Origin: Planctomycetota bacterium
Lineage (GTDB): Bacteria; Planctomycetota; Planctomycetia; Pirellulales; Pirellulaceae
Assembly: GCA_014381825.1 (NCBI GenBank)
Contig: JACNKX010000097.1
Coordinates: forward strand, 62,001 to 126,000
Direction: 5' to 3'
DNA: 64,000 bases
Part shown: positions 25,111 through 33,546 of the stretch, piece by piece
How positions within the stretch are numbered: position 1 is the first letter of the stretch
Layout: each line of letters begins with the position of its first letter
Notes under the pieces: generated by a model
What the model saw: the letters and a program-made list of their open reading frames with translations, nothing else
The model's database searches: none
What the model was told of the DNA's origin: nothing
Translations under genes and position numbers: made by a program

Positions 25111-26376
25111 TCACACGGCGTAGTGTTTGACAACGTCTTCGTCGACCTCGATTCCTAGTCCCGGTTTTGTCGGTACGGTGATGAAACCGTCTTTCAATTC
25201 GAACCGTTCCGTAGCCAGACCATTGCGCCAGGGGTTCTCCGATTGATCCAATTCAAGCATTGGGGTATCCGTCGGCAGTCCCCAATGCGGGTCGGGCAGT
25301 AATGAGAGAAGATGAGTCGTCGCTGCAATCAGAATGTCGCCTCCCCAGCAGTGCGGAAGACAGCGGATGCTCGACAGCTTCGCCATCTCCGAAATGAACA
25401 GCACTTCACCAAGGCCGCCGCATAGGCTGATGTCGGGCTGAATAATGTCCACGGAGCGGCGATCAATTAGTTGTTTTGCGGAAGCTCGCGAGTCGAGCGC
25501 TTCGCCGCCAGCCAGGGGCAACGGCAGTTTGCGACGCAATTCGTCATAGCCTGCGTACTTAGGTGACTGGGGAAGTGGTTCCTCGAAGAACTCGAAGCCC
25601 AGGTCGTTCAACACGTGTCCCATCCGAATGGCGTTAGCCATCGTATAGCCACCATTTCCGTCCACCATCAATTGAATATCTGGGCCGACGGCCGCGCGGA
25701 CCGCCGCAGCTACTTTAGCCTCCCGCGCGACCGAGTAGCGTCCAAGTCGCATCTTGATGGCTTTGTGCCCGTGCTCCACCATCGTGATGGCGGTCTCGGG
25801 ATAATGCTGCTCAATCTCACGCCCTTCGACATACTCCAACGCCGACACGTAGACAGGTACCTTGTCTCGCATCCTCCCGCCGAACAGTTCGGCGATGGGA
25901 AGATTCAATGCCTTGCCTCGCAGATCATTAAGTGCCGTCTCGACTCCGCCAACAGCCAGCCCGTTGCCAAAGTTCGGGCCCCACAAGGCTCGCCAAAGCT
26001 GGCGATATTCCATTGGATTGCATCCGATCAAGCGCGGAGCAAGATGATTGTCGATTGTGCCGCGAGTGCCTGAGATCTCAGCCGTTTCACCCCAACCCAC
26101 TAGGCCCGCATCGGTTTCCAGTTTGACGAGCAACGTCTCGCGAGTCTTGCCAAGTGGTACGGAGACGGAAACGCCAAACGGTCGCTTTAAGTTAGTTCGT
26201 AGCAAGTACGTCTTCACAGAGGTAATTTTGAGCTTCGGTTGCCCTGCCAGATCGTCCGAGCCGAACACGTGAGCGAATTGACCAACAAGCCCGCCCGCAA
26301 GAAGGCCCGCCCCGCTTCGCAACAAGTCACGACGGCTGCCTTTTGTTTTTAATGATATATTCGCGATTGGTTTCAT
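25111..26376 (-). CDS. Exported enolase-superfamily enzyme (mandelate racemase / muconate lactonizing type)
   Basis: The ATG at 26376 is chosen; the frame is open further upstream, but that would overlap the NHL gene and only 26376 gives a signal. It starts with a Tat signal (SRRDLLRSGAGLLAGGLVG). The capping domain and the barrel follow: K-x-R (AIKMRLG) on strand 2, metal ligands in LMVDGNGGYT, FFEEPLP and LAGGEALD, and a distal general base in CLPHCWGG. The K-x-R and His pair is as in sugar-acid dehydratases and related racemases. Tat export of such an enzyme is typical of Planctomycetes. At 421 residues the length is right. Substrate unknown, probably a sugar acid or lactone. Confidence 0.82.
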   Translation of the reverse strand: MKPIANISLKTKGSRRDLLRSGAGLLAGGLVGQFAHVFGSDDLAGQPKLKITSVKTYLLRTNLKRPFGVSVSVPLGKTRETLLVKLETDAGLVGWGETAEISGTRGTIDNHLAPRLIGCNPMEYRQLWRALWGPNFGNGLAVGGVETALNDLRGKALNLPIAELFGGRMRDKVPVYVSALEYVEGREIEQHYPETAITMVEHGHKAIKMRLGRYSVAREAKVAAAVRAAVGPDIQLMVDGNGGYTMANAIRMGHVLNDLGFEFFEEPLPQSPKYAGYDELRRKLPLPLAGGEALDSRASAKQLIDRRSVDIIQPDISLCGGLGEVLFISEMAKLSSIRCLPHCWGGDILIAATTHLLSLLPDPHWGLPTDTPMLELDQSENPWRNGLATERFELKDGFITVPTKPGLGIEVDEDVVKHYAV

Positions 26377-26422
26377 ACTTAACTCACTTTTAGCTTGCAG
26401 GTCGTTCGTTGAAGTAAGTGCA

Positions 26423-27328
26423 CTACTCTCGATGCAGCTTCTGAAATCGCTCCCCTTTGATCTCGCTGATGTACAAACTACCAAGAGTGTCGGTCGCCAA
26501 CATATGCGGCAACTGGAACTGGCCCGGTTTGGAGCCTTCTTGTCCCCAAGAGTTAACGACTTTGCCATGATCGTCGAGCTGCAACACTTTGTTCGCCCGA
26601 CCGTCCGCTACGAAGAGATGCTCTTGCCCGTCGAAGGCTAAACCATATGGCGCAAAGCCCGGCCAGACGGCCACGAGCTTGCCGTTGCTCTCGAAGACTT
26701 GGACCCGATCGTTCTCGCGATCTCCTACGATGGCGCGCCCCTGTCGATCGACCACGATCGTGTGCGGCAGGTTGAATTCACCGGGACCGTCTCCGGCTTT
26801 GCCCCATTGGGTTAGGAACCCACCGTTGGGAGTGAACTTCATAATGCGGTTGTTGCCGTAGCCATCGGATACGTAAATCTCACCTCGAGCGCCGAACGCG
26901 ACATCGGTCGGCTTGTTGAACTGGTCGACGCTGTCTCCAGCGGAACCGGCTTTGCCCAGAGCTAACAGAAGTTTCGCGGCGGGGCTGAACTTCAAAACCT
27001 GGTGGTTGCCGATGTCGGTAACCCAGATATTGTCGTGGTCGTCAATTCGCAGCGCATGCGCAGAACCAATCGTGTCATCTCCCCACGAGTGAAGGAAGTT
27101 GCCGTTGGGATCAAGACAAATGATCGGTTGCTTGCCTCGGTGGAACAGATACACATTGCCCTTGCTGTTGACCGCCACGCCCGAACATGGACCGAGTTCG
27201 ATTGTGTCGGGCAGTTTCACGAACGCCGAATCCGCCCGGAATTCGATTGATTCATCTGCGGTAGATGAATCGAGTGCAAATGTGGCGGCGAGTCCCAGCA
27301 CAGCAAACGCGAGCAATGTCGATTTCAT
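26423..27328 (-). CDS. Secreted NHL-repeat protein
   Basis: 301 residues with a signal peptide (residues 1-24) and then six NHL-type blades, each with the pattern (G.f..P.giavd..G.iyV.D..n.Ri..f), for example FNKPTDVAFGARGEIYVSDGYGN and FNLPHTIVVDRQGRAIVGD. The order and blade spacing resemble peptidyl-alpha-hydroxyglycine lyase-like NHL proteins, but no zinc or calcium ligand set could be confirmed, so no enzyme activity is claimed. It is the first gene of the minus-strand operon (46 bases before the enolase-superfamily gene) and divergent from the sulfatase gene at 27589. Confidence 0.8.
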   Translation of the reverse strand: MKSTLLAFAVLGLAATFALDSSTADESIEFRADSAFVKLPDTIELGPCSGVAVNSKGNVYLFHRGKQPIICLDPNGNFLHSWGDDTIGSAHALRIDDHDNIWVTDIGNHQVLKFSPAAKLLLALGKAGSAGDSVDQFNKPTDVAFGARGEIYVSDGYGNNRIMKFTPNGGFLTQWGKAGDGPGEFNLPHTIVVDRQGRAIVGDRENDRVQVFESNGKLVAVWPGFAPYGLAFDGQEHLFVADGRANKVLQLDDHGKVVNSWGQEGSKPGQFQLPHMLATDTLGSLYISEIKGERFQKLHRE

Positions 27329-27588
27329 GTGTGTTTCCTCGAAGGATGGATTATCTGTGACCGAACGCGGGATGTGTAGAATACCCGATCGACGGTTCGC
27401 TATGCCAACAATCCAGCGAATACACTGCCCGGTGTCCTTCGACGGTATCGTGGTCCTCTAGCAAACATGTCGCGTCCAGAACAGGCCTGTTTGACGACGC
27501 AACTCTCGAAACAGATACTGGGCACCAGCGCGAATACGCGACGAGTGTCGTACGCCGTCCACCGCAACGCATTTCGAGGGAATCAGTA

Positions 27589-29280
27589 ATGCCGCTCAGA
27601 AGCAGTCAGCCTGAACGGCATTTGCCGCGAACGATCTGTGTCGCTTTCCTGATGTCAGTGGTCTTTGCGCAATTGGAGGGTAATTCGACCTATGCAACCG
27701 AAGCTGTTGGTCGCCCCAACGTCCTACTGATTATGGCCGATGATTTGGGCTACTCGGATCTAGGCTGTTATGGCGGCGAGATTAAAACACCAAACCTCGA
27801 CGGCTTGGCTGCCAATGGATTGCAATTCACGCAGTTCTATAACACCGGACGCTGCTGGCCGACGCGTGGAGCACTGCTGACGGGATTCTACGCCCAACAG
27901 ATTCGGCGTGACAGCTTGCCCAACATCCCCAGCGGAGGTCGAGGCGTACGACCGGATTGGGCGCGACTGTTGCCCGAGATGCTGAAGCCGTTGGGCTATC
28001 GTTCCTATCACACGGGCAAGTGGCATATCGATGGGATGCCGCTTGAAAACGGATTCGATCGATCGTACTACCTCCGGGACCAGGGACGCTTCTTCAATCC
28101 GAAGGTCCATTGGGAGGACGACAAGAAGCTGCCACCTGTCGAACCAAACTCCGGATTCTACGCCACGACCGCGCTTGCCGATCACGTCGTGAAATGTCTC
28201 CAAGAACACGCGTCGCAACATTCCGACCAGCCGTTCTTTCATTACTTAGCTTTCGCCGCTCCCCATTTTCCTCTGCATGCGCTGCCAGGCGACATCGCTC
28301 GATACCGCGCTCGATACCTGGAAGGCTGGGAACAGACTCGTGCTACCCGCTGGAAGCAAATACAAGATCGCGGAATCGTCTCGGCCAAGTTGTCCGACGT
28401 TGAACGCGAGGTCGGACCGCCGTACCACTTTCCCGACGCGTTGAAGACTCTGGGGGCCGGCGAAGTCAATCGCCCGTTGCTGTGGGATTCTTTGACCGGC
28501 GAGCAACGCAGATTCCAAGCAACGAAGATGGCCATTCACGCCGCGATGATCGATCGGGTTGATCGAGAGATCGGGCGTGTCCTTGAGCAACTCCGCGCAC
28601 TGGATGCATTCGACAACACATTGATCTTTTTCTTATCTGATAACGGTGCAAGCGCCGAGATTATGGTTCGCGATGATGGACACGACCCACTTGCCGCGCC
28701 GGGTTCGGCAGCAACCTACCTGTGTCTTGGACCAGGTTGGTCGAACTGCTCGAACACACCGTTCCGAAGGCATAAGACTTGGGTTCACGAAGGTGGTATC
28801 TCGACGCCGCTAATCGCACATTGGCCAAAAGGTATCAAGGCTCATGGCGAATTGCGTCGCAATGTCGGACACGTCATCGACATCGTGCCAACAATTCTCG
28901 AAGTGACCGGCGCGAGTCGCTTCAAAACTTGGAATGACAAACCGGTGCCAGCGCCACCCGGTCGCAGTTTACTCCCCGCGTTCACCGCGGACGGAACCGT
29001 GAAGCACGACTACCTTTGGTGGTCGCATGAAGGGAATCGAGCGATTCGTGTTGATGACTGGAAACTGGTTGCGGCGGGAAAGGACGGGCCGTGGGAACTA
29101 TTCAATCTGGGCACGGATCGAACCGAGACAACCGATCTTGCCGAAACACATCCGGCTAAAGCTAAACAGCTTGCGGGATTCTGGTCGGATCATCAAAACG
29201 ATTTCATCGCATTGGCGTCTCAGAATATTCCCAAGAGCAACCCAAATGTGAAACGCAAAAAGAAGAAGAAAACAAACTGA
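27589..29280 (+). CDS. Secreted arylsulfatase-type sulfatase
   Basis: 563 residues with a signal peptide to ~40 (YATEA). The type I sulfatase core follows: NVLLIMADDLGYSDLG (metal ligands DD), then GRCWPTRGALLTG with the formylglycine cysteine C89, then HTGKWHID and FLSDNGASA (second Asp/Asn pair). The active-site motif is CxPTR rather than the common CxPSR; the T is found in some sulfatases, so activation is still expected by an FGE elsewhere. The C-terminus is very basic (KRKKKKKTN). It is divergent from the catabolic operon and 22 bases upstream of the dehydrogenase. Desulfates an exported carbohydrate ester; substrate unknown. Confidence 0.88.
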   Translation: MPLRSSQPERHLPRTICVAFLMSVVFAQLEGNSTYATEAVGRPNVLLIMADDLGYSDLGCYGGEIKTPNLDGLAANGLQFTQFYNTGRCWPTRGALLTGFYAQQIRRDSLPNIPSGGRGVRPDWARLLPEMLKPLGYRSYHTGKWHIDGMPLENGFDRSYYLRDQGRFFNPKVHWEDDKKLPPVEPNSGFYATTALADHVVKCLQEHASQHSDQPFFHYLAFAAPHFPLHALPGDIARYRARYLEGWEQTRATRWKQIQDRGIVSAKLSDVEREVGPPYHFPDALKTLGAGEVNRPLLWDSLTGEQRRFQATKMAIHAAMIDRVDREIGRVLEQLRALDAFDNTLIFFLSDNGASAEIMVRDDGHDPLAAPGSAATYLCLGPGWSNCSNTPFRRHKTWVHEGGISTPLIAHWPKGIKAHGELRRNVGHVIDIVPTILEVTGASRFKTWNDKPVPAPPGRSLLPAFTADGTVKHDYLWWSHEGNRAIRVDDWKLVAAGKDGPWELFNLGTDRTETTDLAETHPAKAKQLAGFWSDHQNDFIALASQNIPKSNPNVKRKKKKKTN

Positions 29281-29302
29281 GATATTCGTAAAGGAAAACA
29301 CT

Positions 29303-30343
29303 GTGAAAGCTCTTTTACTGACAGACTATAAGCATCTAGAACTTACCGACATGCCCCAGCCAGAGGTCGGTGCGAACGACGTACTCGTGTCGGTTCAAGC
29401 CTGTGGCATCTGCGGCAGTGACATCCACGGCTATGACGGCAGTTCCGGACGCCGCATCCCTCCCTTGGTCATGGGGCACGAAGCATCCGGCATCATCGCC
29501 GCGAAGGGGCGCGATGTCACCGGCTTCGAGGAGGGTGACCGCGTTACATTCGACTCAATGGTGTCTTGTGGTAGCTGCCACTTCTGTCGGGCGGGTGACA
29601 TAAACCTATGCGATAACCGCCGAGTACTTGGGGTTTCCTGCGGCGAGTATCGGCAGCATGGCTGTTTCGCCGAGTACGCCGCGCTGCCGCAGAACATCCT
29701 TTACAAGCTGCCTGACTCGCTCAGTTTTGAACATGCGGCCATGATCGAAGCCGTTTCCGTCGCCGTTCATGCTGCGAATCGAACACCTGTCGTCCTGGGC
29801 GATACAGCTGTCGTCGTCGGCAGTGGCATGATCGGGTTGCTCGTGATTCAGGCGATTCGGCTGGCCGGTTGCAGCCGCGTGATTGCCACCGACTTAAGCG
29901 ACGAGCGGCTCGCCGTGGCTCGCGAACTCGGAGCGGACGTCACGATCAACGCGAAGTCCGAAGACGTCGCCCAGCGAGTCGCGGAGCTAACCGGTGGCCG
30001 CGGCGCAGACGTGGCTCTTGAAGTTGTGGGTGCGACCGCGACCATCGAAACGGCGATCAACTCAGTTCGCAAAGGGGGAGCTGTCACACTGGTAGGAAAC
30101 CTCGCGCCGACTATCGAGTTGCCGCTGCAGTCGGTTGTGACACGAGAGCTCAGTCTCTATGGCACTTGCGGCTCGAGCGGCGAGTACCCTGCCTGCATCG
30201 ACTTGCTTTCACGCGGTGACATTCAGGTCGAACCATTGATCACTGCAAAGGCTGCTCTCGAGGAAGGCACTGACTGGTTCAAGCGGCTTTACGCGGGTGA
30301 ACCGTCGGCGATGAAAGTGATTCTGCAACCCAATGGGAGCTAA
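29303..30343 (+). CDS. Zinc-containing MDR alcohol/sugar dehydrogenase
   Basis: 346 residues of the medium-chain dehydrogenase family. The catalytic zinc residues are CGICGSDIHGY and GHEASG; the structural zinc lobe is CGSCHFCRAGDINLC. The NAD-binding motif is VVVGSGMIGLLVI. The sequence pattern is closest to sorbitol / galactitol-1-phosphate type dehydrogenases. It follows the sulfatase by 22 bases in the same direction and probably oxidises a sugar, sugar acid or polyol freed by the sulfatase or the divergent operon. It overlaps the tail of the opposite-strand phosphatase gene by four bases. Confidence 0.85.
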   Translation: MKALLLTDYKHLELTDMPQPEVGANDVLVSVQACGICGSDIHGYDGSSGRRIPPLVMGHEASGIIAAKGRDVTGFEEGDRVTFDSMVSCGSCHFCRAGDINLCDNRRVLGVSCGEYRQHGCFAEYAALPQNILYKLPDSLSFEHAAMIEAVSVAVHAANRTPVVLGDTAVVVGSGMIGLLVIQAIRLAGCSRVIATDLSDERLAVARELGADVTINAKSEDVAQRVAELTGGRGADVALEVVGATATIETAINSVRKGGAVTLVGNLAPTIELPLQSVVTRELSLYGTCGSSGEYPACIDLLSRGDIQVEPLITAKAALEEGTDWFKRLYAGEPSAMKVILQPNGS

Positions 30344-30984
30344 TGAGTGATCCTGTCCGCGGGCAAATGACCGGTCAGATTGAACTCGAGGATTTTGTGC
30401 GAGTTCGGCGTCAACTCAATCTCCGTGACGGAGGTGTTGCAAGGTACACCAAGGTGCTCGTCGTGTAAGTGCGACAGGAATAGGCTCTTGATGTCGGCGT
30501 GCATCACGAAGGCGACCCGTTCGTCCGTGTGTGCGAATTCACGTTTCGTTGATTCGATTAGCCGTGCGGCTCGCCATCTCGCTGCTTCCCAAGTCTCGAA
30601 CGGTTTGCTCGACCACCAACCACTTCCGTCGATATCATCGCTCACCTGGTAGTCTGAAAACTCAGCTTCAATCTCATCTCGCGTCATTCCCGGTCGCCCA
30701 GTGATGTTGGGAAACGAGTGTCCGCTGTAGCAGCCGCCTTGTTCGTGAAGATCGACCTGGACCTCGGGTGTCAGCAAAGTTGCGCGTCGGATTGGCTCGG
30801 TCGTCAGCAACGTGCGGCGAAAAGGACTTGTAATCAGACGCGTTAGCTTGAGCGATGGGATCCACGCGCCGAGAAGTTGGGCCTGCTGGTGTCCGAGTTC
30901 GGTCAGCCCTGGATCTTCGACACGTTCTTCCTCCGGCAAAGCGTTGTTCTGGGATTGAGCGTGGCGGATCAAGAACAGTTGCAT
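30340..30984 (-). CDS. Histidine phosphatase superfamily protein
   Basis: 214 residues from ATG 30984, chosen because the catalytic motif LFLIRHAQSQNN lies directly at this N-terminus; the longer frame from 31041 adds an unlikely leader. The RHA(Q) motif carries the phosphoryl-acceptor His, with the arginines RLITSPFRRTLLT after it and the distal FVMHADIKSLFL His. The family includes phosphoglycerate mutases and broad phosphatases. There is no evidence for a specific substrate. Tail-to-tail overlap with the dehydrogenase suggests they share a terminator region; it is transcribed alone. Confidence 0.82.
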   Translation of the reverse strand: MQLFLIRHAQSQNNALPEEERVEDPGLTELGHQQAQLLGAWIPSLKLTRLITSPFRRTLLTTEPIRRATLLTPEVQVDLHEQGGCYSGHSFPNITGRPGMTRDEIEAEFSDYQVSDDIDGSGWWSSKPFETWEAARWRAARLIESTKREFAHTDERVAFVMHADIKSLFLSHLHDEHLGVPCNTSVTEIELTPNSHKILEFNLTGHLPADRITH

Positions 30985-31134
30985 AATTTCGGCGCGAGGT
31001 AGGATTCGTTTGCGATCGATTGTTGGCGACGAGGCCAGCAAAGGAATTGTTTTCGCAGTAAACTAACGTATTCGCTTAATCTTCGCATCTACAGGGGTGC
31101 GCCGAAATGATGCGTGCTTAACTGAAGGCGTTCG

Positions 31135-33546
31135 ATGTCCGGCACTCTGACACTGACTCTCCTGCTCTCTTTGGTAACCTCTGCACCGGCGACCGAGCAT
31201 CGGACTCCGCCGTTCGTGGCGGGTTACGATCGCTTCTATCACGAAGCAGAAAAGGCACAACAGGTTGGCGGCGACTTATTGATCAGTGAATTGAGCTGCG
31301 CCGCGTGCCACGTAACCGATTCGAATCAGTTAGATCCGAAACGTGGCCCACGCCTCGACGGAGCGGGCTTTCGTCTGCAACGTGATTGGATGCGGCGTTA
31401 CATTGCCGATCCGCACTCCGTGAAGCCAGGCACGACGATGCCGGACGTACTACATCTTAACTCGCCCGAGGAAACCAATCACGTCGTGCAATCACTTGTC
31501 GCATTCCTGTCAACTCAGCGGAAGCCCTTTCCGGAGTTGGTCTCGACGGCAGGCAACCCAATCGCGTTTGAGTTCTGGAAAAAGGGTAATCGAGATCGTG
31601 GGCAAAGGCTCTATCACGAGGTCGGTTGCGTCGCATGCCACGAACCAGATGCCGAATTCGATGCCGGCCCGAAACCGTCGTCTGATTTAGCGAAGCTCTT
31701 GGCGCAGCTTGAGCCAGAAGAGATCCGCGAGTTGGGTCTTGAGAACGTGGTGAGGCCAGTCCAATCCGTGCCGCATGGCGATTTGGCGGCGAAGTACACG
31801 CGAGAATCGCTCACTTACTTCTTGCTCGATCCCCACGTGACGAGACCCAGCGGTCGGATGCCGAGTTTGAAGCTCAAGCCGGATGAAGCGGCGGACATCG
31901 CTTCGTATTTGCTTCGCGGACAGGAAGAGACGGTACAGGTCGTTCCACTCGCGACAGACGAAGGGCTAATTGAAGATGGTCGCCGTTCGTTCGTCGAATT
32001 GCGTTGTGCGAATTGCCACGACGTTACACCTGCCATGTTTCCAAGGTTGGCCAAGCCTTTGGCGCAACTCGATATAGATGCCGATCTTAATTGCGTTGAT
32101 CTTCCGGGCACCAAGCTCCCGTTCTTTGCAACGAGCGCTGAACAAACGGCGGCGTTGCGGTTGGCGGTGGGACGCGTCGTTTCAAGAGAAGCCCCGCGTG
32201 ATGAGTCAACCGCCTCGCAGACGCTTCATTTTCAGATGATGCAGCTCAACTGCTACGCCTGTCACGAAAGGGACAAGCAAGGAGGCATCGGACCGCAACG
32301 CCGCGCCTACTTTGACACAGTCGGGCACGTCGATCTTGGCGATGAAGGTCGGCTGCCACCTCCGTTGGATGGAGTTGGGCGAAAGCTAACCCAGGCCTGG
32401 TTCAAAAAGGTTTTTGAAGGGAGTGGAGACGTCCGACCACACATGTCTGTTCGTATGCCAAAGTTCGCAAAACCCGCGGTAGCATCAATCCCGAATTCGT
32501 TTGCCGCACTGGATGCCGCAGCACCGGCTGTCCAAGCTCTACTCGAGGCGAAAGAACTCAGCGAGGCAGGCCGTGCGCTGTTGAACTTGGGTTGCGTCCA
32601 GTGTCATCCGATGCGAGGCGAGTATTTGCCGGGCGTTGTCGGTGTCGATTTGGCGGGAATCGGACCGCGAGTTCAATCTCAATGGTTTCGTGACTTTTTG
32701 CTCAATCCAGCTCAGCTGAAGTCGCGAACTCGCATGCCGACTTTCTTTCCAAATGGTCGCAGTGGCGTGCCGACGATTCTCGGCGGTGATGTTGAACGAC
32801 AGATTGTAGCGATGTGGACTTACCTAAACGATATCGATCACCAACCATTGCCCGGAAAACTTGTGACCAGCAAGGTACACAACTTCGAGTTGGTCCCGAA
32901 AGATCGACCTTTGCTGTTGCGCACCTTTATGAAGACGGCGGGTACCCACGCGATCGCGGTTGGCTTTCCGCAACGGCTTCACATCGCATTCGACGCCGAG
33001 GCAGTTCGTATCGCACAAGCTTGGCGGGGCCGATTCCTCGATGCTCACGGAACCTGGTTCGATCGCTTCACACCACCGGCGATGCCGCTCAGCAACGACG
33101 TCGTTACCTTCCCGCCGGGAATGCCTTTCGCGTTGTTAGATGTCCCGCGGGCAAAGTGGCCTATCGAGGTCGGCAAAGAAGCTGGTTATCGTTTTCGCGG
33201 CTACCGTCTCGATGCGAGTGGTGTGCCGACCTTTTTGTATCAGTTCGGACAATTTGATATCGAAGACCGCTTCAAGCCAACGCCACACAGGACGTTGATC
33301 CGACGATGGACGATTCGACGACGTCACGGAATCGCTGAGCAAACGCTGTGGTTTCGCGCCAGTGTCGATTCGACCGAACGCGACGAAAGCGACAATTCCT
33401 ATCCAACCATTAGCGTGTTGAAGATTTCGATTGATGAGCGGAACACGTTAGGGATGAGCTTGCAAACCACTGCCCAACGGAAGGCATGGGTTCTTCCGAT
33501 CACACTGAAACGAAGCGCGACGATTGAGGTGACCTACGAATGGTAA
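31135..33546 (+). CDS. Secreted pentahaem cytochrome c-type protein
   Basis: 803 residues with a signal peptide (1-19). Five c-type haem sites are visible: LSCAACH near residue 60, VGCVACH near 165, LRCANCH near 290, LNCYACH near 375 and LGCVQCH near 490. Each is in a short cytochrome c domain with a downstream Met-rich segment (TTMPD, GRMPS, VRMPK, TRMPT). The last ~220 residues are haem-free and beta-rich. Planctomycetes have many such multi-domain cytochromes that accept electrons from periplasmic dehydrogenases. The stop (TAA 33544-33546) overlaps the start of the next gene, so the pair is translationally coupled. Confidence 0.88.
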   Translation: MSGTLTLTLLLSLVTSAPATEHRTPPFVAGYDRFYHEAEKAQQVGGDLLISELSCAACHVTDSNQLDPKRGPRLDGAGFRLQRDWMRRYIADPHSVKPGTTMPDVLHLNSPEETNHVVQSLVAFLSTQRKPFPELVSTAGNPIAFEFWKKGNRDRGQRLYHEVGCVACHEPDAEFDAGPKPSSDLAKLLAQLEPEEIRELGLENVVRPVQSVPHGDLAAKYTRESLTYFLLDPHVTRPSGRMPSLKLKPDEAADIASYLLRGQEETVQVVPLATDEGLIEDGRRSFVELRCANCHDVTPAMFPRLAKPLAQLDIDADLNCVDLPGTKLPFFATSAEQTAALRLAVGRVVSREAPRDESTASQTLHFQMMQLNCYACHERDKQGGIGPQRRAYFDTVGHVDLGDEGRLPPPLDGVGRKLTQAWFKKVFEGSGDVRPHMSVRMPKFAKPAVASIPNSFAALDAAAPAVQALLEAKELSEAGRALLNLGCVQCHPMRGEYLPGVVGVDLAGIGPRVQSQWFRDFLLNPAQLKSRTRMPTFFPNGRSGVPTILGGDVERQIVAMWTYLNDIDHQPLPGKLVTSKVHNFELVPKDRPLLLRTFMKTAGTHAIAVGFPQRLHIAFDAEAVRIAQAWRGRFLDAHGTWFDRFTPPAMPLSNDVVTFPPGMPFALLDVPRAKWPIEVGKEAGYRFRGYRLDASGVPTFLYQFGQFDIEDRFKPTPHRTLIRRWTIRRRHGIAEQTLWFRASVDSTERDESDNSYPTISVLKISIDERNTLGMSLQTTAQRKAWVLPITLKRSATIEVTYEW

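Noticed and set aside
25111-26568. Long start of the enolase-superfamily gene at 26568
   Set aside because: It would run into the NHL gene and add a basic leader before the Tat signal; ATG 26376 gives a normal export signal.
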